Positions 56,410 to 64,000 of a stretch of 64,000 nt of DNA are shown here, piece after piece. The DNA lies in NCBI RefSeq assembly GCF_030506325.1, contig NZ_CP120683.1, positions 6,762,501 to 6,826,500 on the forward strand, in the 5' to 3' direction. The stretch is from Tunicatimonas pelagia (GTDB lineage: Bacteria > Bacteroidota > Bacteroidia > Cytophagales > Cyclobacteriaceae). The notes below the pieces were generated by a model. It saw only the letters and a program-made list of their open reading frames with translations, had not been told where the DNA came from and did no database searches. The number at the start of each line of letters is the position of its first letter. Within the stretch, counting starts at the first letter, position 1. The translations under genes and the position numbers were made by a program.

Positions 56410-57747
56410 TCCACCATTCTGGGTGATTTCAACCCGGCTACTGTCTTTGAGCTGATTAGAGATAGCAATGTATGGCCCGGAAACTATCTCATCTCCGGTT
56501 GTTAGCCCGCTGAGTATTTCAATAAACTCGTAATCACTAATGCCAGTTTCTACAATAACCTTCTCCACTCGCTCTTCATCAACTTTCCTGAAAACAACTT
56601 CATCTAACGTCTCTCCACTGCCGAAAGAGTCTTGACCAGCATCGGCAGTTGGCTCATTCTTATTTTCTTTGTTTCGGGTAGTGACAGCCGAAAGCGGTAC
56701 TGACAGCACATCTTCCTTCCGGTTGGTGAGTACATCTACACTGGCCGTCATACCGGGGCGAAAGGGAAACGGACCGCGGGTTTCCAGCAATTTTTGGTAA
56801 GATGAGTTTAGCAGACGAATACGCACCTCAAATTCCGTAACGGCTTCATTGGTTAATTTTTCGTTAGCTGTATTGGCAATTGAAGTAACCACTCCCTGAA
56901 ATCGATAATTATCGTAACTATAAGCATCCACCTCGATAGATGCTGTATCGCCCAGTGCTACCCGGATAATATCGTTTTCGTTAACATCCACTCGCACTTC
57001 CATTTTACTCAAATCGGCTATGCGAAGCATTTCGGTACCCGCCATCTGTGAGGTGCCTACCACCCGCTCACCTTGCTCTACATCCAGTTTAGACACAATG
57101 CCAGCCATAGGGGCGTAAATACTGGTAAGCGAAAGGTTCTCACGAGCTTCTTCCACCGAAGCTTCGGAAGAGCGAACCGCGTAGCGAGCTGCTTCTACAT
57201 TTTGCCGAGCCGACTCGTAGCTCTGCTGGGCTACCTGAAAATCACTCTGAAATTGCTCAAAATCAGCGTCGGAGATCACCTGATCGTCGTACAGTTTTTG
57301 GTTTCGCTCAAAGGCGAGCCGAGCTCGTTCCAGTTGGGCTTCGGCACTAGCTGCTTGGGCCTGCATTTGAGCTAAGGCTGCTCGTTGCTGGTTCAAGTTA
57401 GCCTGGGTGCGAGAAAGGATTGACTCAAAATTATCGGGGCGAATACGCACTAGTAGTTGATCTTGCTGTACCGAGTCACCTTCCTCCACATTTAGCTCGA
57501 TGATTTCTCCCGGTACTTCGGGAGAAATTTTCACTTCGGTCACCGGCTGTATGGTACCGGAAGCACTCACTCGCTCAATAATTGTGTGTGGTTCTACTGA
57601 GGCAAATCGTACCTCAACGGCTTTTTCGCCACCAATCCATTCGAGCTGACGGGCAATGAGTAATAATACTAAGAGGGTGCCTACTACAATAGCGATAATC
57701 AGAATCGGATTGCGCTTCTTTTTTTTAGTGCGGGCGGTGGTTGGCAT
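56395..57747 (-). CDS. HlyD/RND-type membrane-fusion protein
   Basis: 450 residues. A short basic N-terminus and single membrane segment (about 13-32) are followed by the biotinyl-lipoyl halves (EVPGEIIELNVEEGDSVQQDQLL near 77-99 and SIYAPMAGIVSKLDVEQG), a long coiled coil (about 105-195) and beta-barrel region (about 225-330), the MFP layout of MacA/RND adaptors. It bridges inner and outer membrane. No efflux pump is adjacent: the downstream gene is the MFS transporter, separated by a repeat element, so its partner lies elsewhere. Last residues (NGGTSND) come from repeat DNA. Confidence 0.9.
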   Translation of the reverse strand: MPTTARTKKKKRNPILIIAIVVGTLLVLLLIARQLEWIGGEKAVEVRFASVEPHTIIERVSASGTIQPVTEVKISPEVPGEIIELNVEEGDSVQQDQLLVRIRPDNFESILSRTQANLNQQRAALAQMQAQAASAEAQLERARLAFERNQKLYDDQVISDADFEQFQSDFQVAQQSYESARQNVEAARYAVRSSEASVEEARENLSLTSIYAPMAGIVSKLDVEQGERVVGTSQMAGTEMLRIADLSKMEVRVDVNENDIIRVALGDTASIEVDAYSYDNYRFQGVVTSIANTANEKLTNEAVTEFEVRIRLLNSSYQKLLETRGPFPFRPGMTASVDVLTNRKEDVLSVPLSAVTTRNKENKNEPTADAGQDSFGSGETLDEVVFRKVDEERVEKVIVETGISDYEFIEILSGLTTGDEIVSGPYIAISNQLKDSSRVEITQNGGTSND

Positions 57748-57810
57748 GGTGCGTTTAAGGTAAATAAGAGGTTTAGAATGTTGTAAGGTTGAAAGTTAAG
57801 GAAACCTGTA

Positions 57811-57860
57811 ACTTTTAGCTTATGATCTTCAACTTTTAGCTTATGATCTTCAACTTTTAG
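57811..57860. repeat. Tandem 21-bp repeat, 2.4 copies
   Basis: The 21-mer beginning ACTTTTAGCTTATG is repeated exactly at 57811-57831 and 57832-57852, followed by eight bases of a third copy. 21 is three times seven, and inside each copy CTTTTAG, CTTATGA, TCTTCAA are in 7-bp phase. Confidence 0.85.
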
Positions 57861-57879
57861 AAATAAAGCAAAAAGTACT

Positions 57880-57910
57880 ATTGTCTTTCTACGCACCAAA
57901 TGTATATTCG
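57880..57910 (+). promoter_or_regulatory. Probable promoter of the sirtuin gene
   Basis: ATTG (57880-57883), a 19-bp spacer, and TATATTCG (57903-57910) fit TTTG-N19-TAnnTTTG with one mismatch each. Confidence 0.5.
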
Positions 57911-57927
57911 TTCTGGTTAACATTGAA

Positions 57928-58623
57928 ATGATTATGCGAAAAAGGATAGTGGTTTTAACTGGGGCTGGAATTAGTGCTGAAAGTGGTATTCCTACCTTTC
58001 GGGATGCGGATGGGTTATGGGAAGGGTATGATGTAATGGAAGTGGCTACCCCCGAAGGCTGGAAGAAAAATCCGGCGTTGGTGTTAGACTTTTATAATCA
58101 GCGGCGCAAAGCAGCCTTGCAGGTTAAACCTAATGCTGGTCATCAAGCACTGGTTGACTTGGAAACAGATTATGAAGTAGTAGTTATTACCCAAAACGTA
58201 GACAATCTGCACGAACGAGCGGGTTCTAGTCGAGTTATTCATTTACACGGTAGTCTGTTTGAATCGCGGAGTACGGCTGATGAGTCGTTAGTTTACGATA
58301 TTGATGGTTGGGAGCTAAAACTGGGTGATGTCTGCAAAAAAGGCGCGCAGTTACGTCCCAATATTGTCTGGTTTGGTGAGATGGTTCCGATGATGGAAGT
58401 CGCTCAGCGAGAAGCCACCCGAGCTGATATTTTTATGGTAATCGGTACTTCGCTACAAGTGTATCCGGCTGCCGGATTATTGTACGATGTTCCCGAAGGT
58501 ATTCCAATCTACATTATTGACCCTAGCATTCCTGATTATCACCCACAGCCCAATATTACTGCCATTGTTGAACCAGCCAGCTTGGGAGTACCGAAAGTAG
58601 TGCAACAACTTGTTGAAGAGTAG
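57928..58623 (+). CDS. cobB: Sir2-family NAD-dependent protein deacylase without zinc cysteines
   Basis: 231 residues, single Rossmann-type domain. GAGISAESGIPTFRDADGLW (about 12-31) and QNVDNLHERAGS with HLHGS (catalytic His) fit the sirtuin core, and IGTSLQVYPAAGL the NAD pocket. The usual four zinc Cys are absent: the region between HLHGS and LRPNIVWFGE has one Cys only (GDVCKKG). Such zinc-less short sirtuins occur in Bacteroidota. It removes acyl groups from lysines, with acetyl-CoA synthetase as a classical target, but acs is not in this window. The second ATG (57934) may be the real start. Confidence 0.9.
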   Translation: MIMRKRIVVLTGAGISAESGIPTFRDADGLWEGYDVMEVATPEGWKKNPALVLDFYNQRRKAALQVKPNAGHQALVDLETDYEVVVITQNVDNLHERAGSSRVIHLHGSLFESRSTADESLVYDIDGWELKLGDVCKKGAQLRPNIVWFGEMVPMMEVAQREATRADIFMVIGTSLQVYPAAGLLYDVPEGIPIYIIDPSIPDYHPQPNITAIVEPASLGVPKVVQQLVEE

Positions 58624-58715
58624 GATGGTAGAGGGTAGAATAGTAAAAGGTAGAAGGGTGAAAGGGCGTACAGACCATCCACCTTTAACCCTCTACCCTC
58701 CAACCTTTCTACCCC
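58624..58715. repeat. Hairpin element with inverted heptamer arrays (sirtuin-helicase gap)
   Basis: Left side: GGTAGAG, GGTAGAA, TAGTAAA, AGGTAGA, AGGGTGA, AAGGGCG (58628 on). Right side: ACCTTTA, ACCCTCT, ACCCTCC, AACCTTT, CTACCCC (58681-58715). GGTAGAAGGGTGAAAGG and CCTTTAACCCTCTACC pair with a single bulge. It overlaps the 3' end of the helicase gene and may terminate both converging genes. Confidence 0.65.
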
Positions 58716-60166
58716 TTGCCATTCTTAAAGTATTTGTCTGGAAAGTCAATAAGATAGAGTTCTTGGGTGGCACGAGTGCAAGCGGTGTAGAGCCATCGGA
58801 TAGTTTCCGAGGATGGAGCTTGTCGCTTCAAGTATCCCGGATCAACGAAGATCACGGGCCACTGCCCTCCTTGGGCTTTATGACAAGTGAGCGCGTAAGC
58901 GAATTTCACCTGTAGGGCATTTAGATACGGATCTTTCCGAATGGCTTTTAGTTGCTTGGATTTCTGAGGAATGTCGGCGTACTGTTCAGCTATCGCATCG
59001 TACAACTGCCGATTATCTTTGCTGCTGAGGGTAGGGGAGCTGCTGTGCAATGTTTTGGTCAGCACTTTACTTTCAAAGGGCGGTTGACGCGGATGGTCTA
59101 CTAGTTTCAATTTCAAAGTAACAAAGTGAAAGTTGAACTTACGTTCATCTTCTTGTACCTCAAGAATCTCTACAAACTCACCGTTCGCTAAAAATCCTAC
59201 TTTGGAAGATTTGGGGAGTACTCGATAGTTATTTCGTACCACCATCAGTAAATCACCCACTTCTAGCTCCTGCTGGCGGTGCAGAATATGCTGACGAATT
59301 AGCTGGTTGTAGTGAGTGGCTTCTTGGTTAGAGGCACAGATCAATAGTGTTTGCTGTAAGCCATACTTAAGGTAAGCATAACTCAGTCCTTGCTTAATTT
59401 TAGCAGACTGCATACGGTAAATGTCGGGGTAGGGATGGGTATCAAGCTGTGGAAGCGAAGTTTCTGCGTGGAGCGTGTTTCTTAGTGCCGTCGCGTTATG
59501 CAGAATGCCCTTTCGTTTTTGCTGCCGTATAACCTGGGTTAATTCATACGCAGCCACTGATAAACCGTAGGCATGACGCAGAATCTCGGCATTCAGAGCC
59601 ACACTCAGAGAGTGCCCTACGGGCGGAAGCTGTGCCCGGTCGCCAATAATAATCAGCTTATTTCCAGGATGCTCAAAAACGTATTCTAGCAAATCTAGCA
59701 ACATGGTTCGCTCAGTGCTCCGGTTATCTCCGCTTTCGTCTTCGTGACTAATCATGGAGGCCTCGTCTACCATAAAGATAGCTCTTTTCTGATAGTTCTT
59801 CCGTCGTTTAAATTCAATATTTCCTGAATACGGGTGCTGTACCTGCTTATAAATTTGACGATGAATCGTGTATGCCTTTCGCTTGCTGTACTTTGCCAGC
59901 ACCTTCGTCGCTCGTCCGGTGGGGGCAATTAAAACGGTGCGATAACCATACTTGCGGACGGTCTTGGCTAAGGACTGGATAATGGTAGTTTTTCCGGTGC
60001 CCGCGTAGCCCATTAACAAAAAAGTAGCCTTCGGTATGTTTTGGTCTTCAATAAAATTTTTGAGCTGTTGAAATAGCGCGTCTTGCTCTTCCGTAGGTGG
60101 AAATTTGAAATACTTTTTCAACCAATGGTAGGCCGTAGTTTCTACGGATGTTAACTCAGAATCCAT
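58709..60166 (-). CDS. RecD-like ATP-dependent DNA helicase (SF1)
   Basis: 485 residues with Walker A GYAGTGKTT (53-61), Walker B-type MVDEASM (about 131-137), motif III GDRAQLPPVG (about 176-185) and the UvrD-type C-terminal motifs CHKAQGGQWPVIFVD (about 435-449) and WLYTACTRATQEL. It lacks the long N-terminal region of RecD2 and is short enough to be a stand-alone helicase. Function in recombination or repair is likely. Confidence 0.9.
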   Translation of the reverse strand: MDSELTSVETTAYHWLKKYFKFPPTEEQDALFQQLKNFIEDQNIPKATFLLMGYAGTGKTTIIQSLAKTVRKYGYRTVLIAPTGRATKVLAKYSKRKAYTIHRQIYKQVQHPYSGNIEFKRRKNYQKRAIFMVDEASMISHEDESGDNRSTERTMLLDLLEYVFEHPGNKLIIIGDRAQLPPVGHSLSVALNAEILRHAYGLSVAAYELTQVIRQQKRKGILHNATALRNTLHAETSLPQLDTHPYPDIYRMQSAKIKQGLSYAYLKYGLQQTLLICASNQEATHYNQLIRQHILHRQQELEVGDLLMVVRNNYRVLPKSSKVGFLANGEFVEILEVQEDERKFNFHFVTLKLKLVDHPRQPPFESKVLTKTLHSSSPTLSSKDNRQLYDAIAEQYADIPQKSKQLKAIRKDPYLNALQVKFAYALTCHKAQGGQWPVIFVDPGYLKRQAPSSETIRWLYTACTRATQELYLIDFPDKYFKNGKG

Positions 60167-60224
60167 ATCCGAAATAGCTGAAAATCAGGCAATAATGAAA
60201 GCAATAAAAGAAATTTTGATTTAT

Positions 60225-60264
60225 GTTCTTATTTTAAGAACTTGTGTTCTTTATATACGTATAT
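60225..60264. promoter_or_regulatory. Two palindromes between the helicase and the phage-like gene
   Basis: GTTCTTA-TTT-TAAGAAC (60225-60241) is perfect with 7-bp arms; ATATACGTATAT (60253-60264) is a perfect 12-bp palindrome overlapping a near-consensus -7 box TATATTTA (60260-60267) for the plus-strand gene. They look like operator sites of a dimeric repressor in this divergent, AT-rich gap. Confidence 0.5.
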
Positions 60265-60376
60265 TTAGATGAGTAGAAATTGAACTGATAATTTTTATCT
60301 AACTGATTACCAATAAATTATCTGCGTTAAAAATTGTTAATAAATGCACCTTTCATAAGTACTAACTGTTATTATC

Positions 60377-61273
60377 ATGAACACGAAACAAAAGCAAATG
60401 AACACCTCTACTAACGGGAAAGAATCAGCAACTACCGCCGAGCACAAGAAAAATATTGATAGCTACGATATTGCTAATTCTTACGAAACCATGCACTTGG
60501 CGCAGGATTTGGCTCGTTTCATTAAAGAAAACAAACTTTTCCATCATATACAGGGCAAAGCCTACGTTAATGTAGAAGGATGGCAGTACGCTGGTTCTCG
60601 CTTGGGTATCCTGCCGGTAATTGATGATTTGGTAAATATTAGCCTCGATAATAGTGAGACTAAGTACCAAGCAAAGGTGCGCCTACTCAATCTGAAAACT
60701 CAACAGACTGTTGGGTCTGGTTTTGCCATATGCAGCAATCGCGAGAACGGAAAACGTAATTACCAAGAATTTGCTATTGCATCTATGGCGCAAACTCGTG
60801 CTATTGGCAAAGCGTACCGTAATATTCTGGCTTGGATTATTCGAGCTGCGGGCTACGAACCAACCCCCGCCGAAGAGATGGACTACATGGCAGCGGACCG
60901 CTCCACTGAGCCTTCGGGTGAGCGAGGAAACAGACGAAAATCACGAATTTCGTCATCTTCAGAACAAACGGCTACTAAAAATTCGAAAAAAACTGACAAT
61001 AAAAACCTGCAAATAAGCGAAAATAAAGCGGATAACGGAGAAAAAAGCGAGGAAGTTGTTAAAAAAATGGCAACCGTGAAACAGAAAACCGAGTTATTGT
61101 TGTTACTTAATAACAAAGCGATTACGAACAATGAAAAAAACAAAATGATTGAGGGGATAAATAGCTTAGATTCCGTAAGAGCTTCGAAAGCAATTCAGAA
61201 AATAAAGAAAGTTATTGAAGATCGTGAGTCGAACCGCCAATCGCAAGAAAGCATTGAGACTCACGCAGCATAG
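60377..61273 (+). CDS. Phage-flavoured hypothetical protein with charged C-terminus
   Basis: 298 residues. The N-terminal half (about 30-175) is a compact domain with FAIASMAQTRAIGKAYRNIL and IIRAAGYEPTPAEEM, a wording common in phage-encoded proteins of recombination or ssDNA-related loci (a TRAI-xRA-xR element and an ATPAEEM-type end). The C-terminal half is very polar, Lys/Asn/Glu-rich. No catalytic motif is seen. It is a single gene in an AT-rich surrounding between housekeeping genes and has its own terminator, which suggests acquisition. A role in DNA binding is a guess. Confidence 0.55.
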   Translation: MNTKQKQMNTSTNGKESATTAEHKKNIDSYDIANSYETMHLAQDLARFIKENKLFHHIQGKAYVNVEGWQYAGSRLGILPVIDDLVNISLDNSETKYQAKVRLLNLKTQQTVGSGFAICSNRENGKRNYQEFAIASMAQTRAIGKAYRNILAWIIRAAGYEPTPAEEMDYMAADRSTEPSGERGNRRKSRISSSSEQTATKNSKKTDNKNLQISENKADNGEKSEEVVKKMATVKQKTELLLLLNNKAITNNEKNKMIEGINSLDSVRASKAIQKIKKVIEDRESNRQSQESIETHAA

Positions 61274-61300
61274 TTTGGTTTGGTTAGTTTAGTAGGAAAG

Positions 61301-61328
61301 CCTGGAGATGTTATCTTCAGGTTTTTTT
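61301..61328 (+). terminator. Rho-independent terminator after the phage-like gene
   Basis: CCTGGAGAT-GTT-ATCTTCAGG (9-bp stem with one G-T pair) and seven T. Confidence 0.88.
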
Positions 61329-61473
61329 GTTTTCAGCACTGAGTGCCGGACAAAGGTATTTAAAACCACATTAAAGTCCATAGTTCGCACAAAAATACTT
61401 GATTTTATTTTTTTACACTGGTTTCTCGCTTGGTGAGGTTGGCACTTTGTCGGTGATTATATAATTTTTTGGG

Positions 61474-61481
61474 TATGTTTG
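61474..61481 (+). promoter_or_regulatory. -7 box upstream of the OPT transporter gene
   Basis: TATGTTTG is an exact TAnnTTTG match 27 bp before the start codon. A TTTG occurs upstream at a longer-than-usual spacing of about 24 bp. Confidence 0.4.
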
Positions 61482-61508
61482 CTGGCAACCTAACGTACTC
61501 GCATCACT

Positions 61509-63503
61509 ATGATTGAGGAAAAGCCTATTATCGACCAACAGGAGGAATCTGAGCAGCCCTATATTGGTGCCAAAACCAAGTTACCGGAACTTACCCTGAA
61601 AGCTATTTTGCTGGGAGCAGCCCTATCAGTAATTCTTTCGGCGGCCAATGCTTACTTTGGTCTTTTTGCCGGACTAACGGTTTCGGCTTCTATTCCGGCT
61701 GCGGTTATTTCAATGGCAATTTTAAAGCTTTTCCGCAACTCCAATATTCTGGAAAATAATATGGTGCAGACGGCTGCTTCGGCGGGAGAGTCTTTAGCGG
61801 CTGGGGTAATCTTTACCATTCCGGCCCTCATCATCATGGGCTACTGGGAAGAATTCAACTACTGGGAAACTACACTTATTGCCATGACCGGGGGTATTTT
61901 AGGCATCTTGTTCACCATACCGCTCCGAAATGCGCTTATTGTGAAAGAGAAACTTAAGTTTCCTGAAGGGGTAGCCACAGCGGAAGTACTCAAAACCGGG
62001 GCGAGTGGTGGCGAATCGGTCAAGTACCTGATTTGGGGAGGATTAATCGGGGGCTTATTCAAGTTGAGCGACTCTGCTCTAAACCTGTGGAGCGGACTGT
62101 TCGAGAAGGCCGCATTACTTGGTCAGAGGTTTTATCTCTACTTTGGATTGAATCTATCGCCAGCACTAGTGGCTGTTGGTTATATTGTCGGGCTTAATAT
62201 TGCATTCTTAGTATTTCTAGGAGGAGCCATCAGTTGGTACATTGCTATACCCATTTACATGGCAACTGTCGGCGTGCCCGAAGGAGCGGGTAGTGTTGAG
62301 TCAATGGGAATTAGCGTATGGAGCAGTCAAATCCGATATCTGGGGGTAGGGGCAATGGTAGTGGGAGGATTATGGGCTTTACTAAGCTTACGAAAATCTC
62401 TAGTGACGGCCTTTAAATCAGGGGTAGAGGCATTCCGGGGTAGTGGTCAGCGTCTGGAAAAAATTCGTACTGAACTGGATACTCCCATGTCGTGGGTACT
62501 GATTGGCATTGGAGTATTGATTGTTCCGGTCTTTGTGCTTTATTTACGAGAGATTGAGCAGGTTGCTGTTACCGGATTGATGGCAGTAATTATGGTTATT
62601 GCCGGTTTTCTATTCTCTGCTGTGGCAGGTTACATGGCGGGGCTAGTAGGCAGTTCTAATAATCCGATTTCGGGAGTGACCATCGCTACCATTCTGGCCA
62701 CAGCTCTTCTGTTAGCTGCGCTGATGGGTACTGACGATCCCGGTAGGGGAGCGGCTGCCACAATTCTAGTAGGGGCAGTCGTCTGCTGTGCGGCGGCCAT
62801 TGCTGGGGATAATATGCAAGACTTGAAGGCTGGTCATGTGCTAGGGGCAACACCCTACAAGCAGCAGGTGATGCAGGTAGTTGGGGTCGCTGCCGGAGCC
62901 TTAGCAATTGCTCCGGTACTGAATAATCTATTAATTGCTTACGGTATCGGCACTCCAACGGCTGATCAGCCCAATGCATTAGCTGCCCCTCAGGCTACGC
63001 TGATGCAAAGCGTGGCCGACGGAATTTTCCGAGGGGGGCTGCCTTGGACGATGGTAGCCATTGGAGCAGTGATTGCTGTGGTCATTATTGCCATTGATGT
63101 TTATTTGAAAAACCGAAATTCCGATTTCAGGATGCCGGTATTGGCTGTAGCGGTAGGACTATACTTACCATTGGAGTTAGATACGTCCATCTTTGTGGGT
63201 GGATTAATTGCCTGGGCGGTAGAACGATACATGCGAAAGCAGAGTAGTTCATCTTCATCTCAATTTGCTGAAGCAAAAAGTAAAGCAGCTAAGGCGGGGT
63301 TACTGCTAGCTTCCGGCCTAATCACTGGCGAAGCTCTGATGGGGATATTAATTGCAATATTGATTGTGGCAATTGGTCCCGGGCAATTTCAGATCTTTGA
63401 AGAAGCCCCAGCTGGTAGCCTACCCGGTTTGACTTTGTTAATTATTATTGTTTTTGGTATTTATCGTACCGTAAAAAGCGTATTCGATAAAGCTGATAAA
63501 TGA
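61509..63503 (+). CDS. OPT-family oligopeptide transporter
   Basis: 664 residues with about 15 membrane segments. The OPT signatures are at the N-terminus (ELTLKAILLGAALSVILSAANAYFGLFAGLTVSASIPAAV, residues 28-67, with the family's NAYFGL run), EGVATAEVLKTG (about 155-166) and later a GDNMQDLKAGHVLGATPYKQQ segment (about 436-456). These carriers import peptides or metal chelates by proton symport. It stands alone, followed by a two-sided hairpin terminator. Confidence 0.93.
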   Translation: MIEEKPIIDQQEESEQPYIGAKTKLPELTLKAILLGAALSVILSAANAYFGLFAGLTVSASIPAAVISMAILKLFRNSNILENNMVQTAASAGESLAAGVIFTIPALIIMGYWEEFNYWETTLIAMTGGILGILFTIPLRNALIVKEKLKFPEGVATAEVLKTGASGGESVKYLIWGGLIGGLFKLSDSALNLWSGLFEKAALLGQRFYLYFGLNLSPALVAVGYIVGLNIAFLVFLGGAISWYIAIPIYMATVGVPEGAGSVESMGISVWSSQIRYLGVGAMVVGGLWALLSLRKSLVTAFKSGVEAFRGSGQRLEKIRTELDTPMSWVLIGIGVLIVPVFVLYLREIEQVAVTGLMAVIMVIAGFLFSAVAGYMAGLVGSSNNPISGVTIATILATALLLAALMGTDDPGRGAAATILVGAVVCCAAAIAGDNMQDLKAGHVLGATPYKQQVMQVVGVAAGALAIAPVLNNLLIAYGIGTPTADQPNALAAPQATLMQSVADGIFRGGLPWTMVAIGAVIAVVIIAIDVYLKNRNSDFRMPVLAVAVGLYLPLELDTSIFVGGLIAWAVERYMRKQSSSSSSQFAEAKSKAAKAGLLLASGLITGEALMGILIAILIVAIGPGQFQIFEEAPAGSLPGLTLLIIIVFGIYRTVKSVFDKADK

Positions 63504-63505
63504 CA

Positions 63506-63531
63506 AAGCCCCGTTCAACTGAACGAGGCTT
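63506..63531. terminator. Bidirectional hairpin terminator between OPT and receptor genes
   Basis: AAGCCCCGTTC (63506-63516) and GAACGAGGCTT (63521-63531) pair over 11 positions with one mismatch. It begins two bases after the OPT stop codon. T-runs are weak on either side. Confidence 0.65.
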
Positions 63532-63555
63532 CCAGGTATATCGCTCTAAGCAGCC

Positions 63556-64000
63556 TTATAAACTAAAACTGGCACCGATAAGAATCATTCTGCCAATACG
63601 ATCGGTTCGGTAGTATTCCCGGCTATCATTACCCAGTAGATTACGAACGTTAATATAAACCTTCAGTGGGTCAACCACTCGGTACGAAATTTTGCTATTT
63701 AGTAACAACTTACTGTCAATTTGTACAGCTTCGTCTAAATCATCCTGAGCCATGTACAACGTATGTGAGTCAAAGTAATATCCGCTAAGATTCGCTTGCA
63801 AGCGAGAAGTAAACGACCCATGGGCAAAAAAGCCTCCGTATACCCGAGGAGTACTCAAAAGCTCAGTATCAATTCCATTATCAATAGTATTTAAGTTTAC
63901 CAGTGGATTTTCAGCAGTAGGGGTGGGATTAAGCGGTAGCGCATTATAGTCCAGCGGCAAGTCTTCGGCTTGAGTTCGCTGAATCGTGATAAACGGTTTG
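63556..64000 (-). CDS. TonB-dependent receptor-like outer membrane protein, C-terminal fragment
   Basis: The frame is open from the right edge of the window to the stop at 63556, giving the last 148 residues. The segments RLQANLSGYYFDSHTLYM, NSKISYRVVDPLKVYINVRNLLGNDSREYYRTDRIGRMILIGASFSL are typical for the final strands of TonB-dependent receptors, including the closing aromatic/hydrophobic residue pattern. The plug domain and substrate lie outside. The in-frame TTG at 63960 is not the start. Confidence 0.8.
   Translation of the reverse strand, partial: KPFITIQRTQAEDLPLDYNALPLNPTPTAENPLVNLNTIDNGIDTELLSTPRVYGGFFAHGSFTSRLQANLSGYYFDSHTLYMAQDDLDEAVQIDSKLLLNSKISYRVVDPLKVYINVRNLLGNDSREYYRTDRIGRMILIGASFSL

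Noticed and set aside
58610-58915. 101-codon plus-strand frame
   Set aside because: Opposite the end of the helicase and repeat DNA; no protein-like composition.

Overview
The window reads as a chromosomal segment of a Bacteroidota bacterium, most likely a marine Cytophagales-type glider. The signs are a giant secreted protein with a type IX secretion (T9SS) gliding-type C-terminal domain followed by PorP/SprF-like and OmpA/PorE-like genes, LytS/LytTR two-component genes next to a FtsX/MacB-type permease, an ECF42-type sigma factor with a YCII partner, a GIN-domain protein, a SusC/TonB-receptor-like tail at the right edge, and several TAnnTTTG -7 boxes typical of the Bacteroidota housekeeping sigma factor. 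No rRNA, tRNA, CRISPR array, integrase or complete insertion sequence was seen.

Layout. 1-8.8 kb is a two-carbon and gluconeogenesis block: the N-terminal part of a sodium/solute symporter-type sensor, a small membrane protein, a RamB/ScfR-like regulator, and divergently aceB (malate synthase), aceA (isocitrate lyase), pckA (PEP carboxykinase) and fbp (fructose-1,6-bisphosphatase). Together these turn acetyl units into C4 acids and then hexose phosphate. The aceB promoter carries a perfect 14-bp palindrome on its -33 box, a good candidate site for the regulator. 8.8-15.6 kb holds an unknown gene, a DnaQ-like exonuclease overlapping a cNMP/CBS/DUF294 protein, a DnaG primase without zinc ligands, and an App1-type phosphatase. 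15.7-30 kb holds a repeat-built lipoprotein, a KDG-type sugar kinase, an M16 protease, a BNR/sortilin-like propeller protein, a frameshifted outer-membrane barrel gene, a Crp-type regulator operon and an SSS transporter.

30.4-41.9 kb is a T9SS surface locus: a 2,740-residue adhesin-like protein plus PorP/SprF-like and PorE-like genes, closed by a clear terminator. 42-46.4 kb holds a thioesterase, a possible HolD-like protein and gcvP. 46.4-48.4 kb is a VOC-YCII-ECF42 operon. 48.6-53.6 kb is a LytS-LytTR-permease cluster with the tail of a lost second permease and, upstream, 21-bp direct repeats pointing at a short transcript with a 17-codon basic ORF. 53.6-64 kb holds a GIN protein, OmpH/Skp, an MFS transporter, an HlyD adaptor, a zinc-less sirtuin, a RecD-like helicase, a phage-flavoured AT-rich gene, an OPT transporter and a receptor fragment.

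The least explained signal is not a gene. At least a dozen intergenic spaces carry short arrays with a strict 7-bp period. The unit sequence differs from place to place (GAATGAT, GGTAGAR, CCGGTCT, GGGTATT, GTCATCA and others), and the arrays often come as an inverted pair around a small central hairpin. Period and architecture are conserved while sequence is not.
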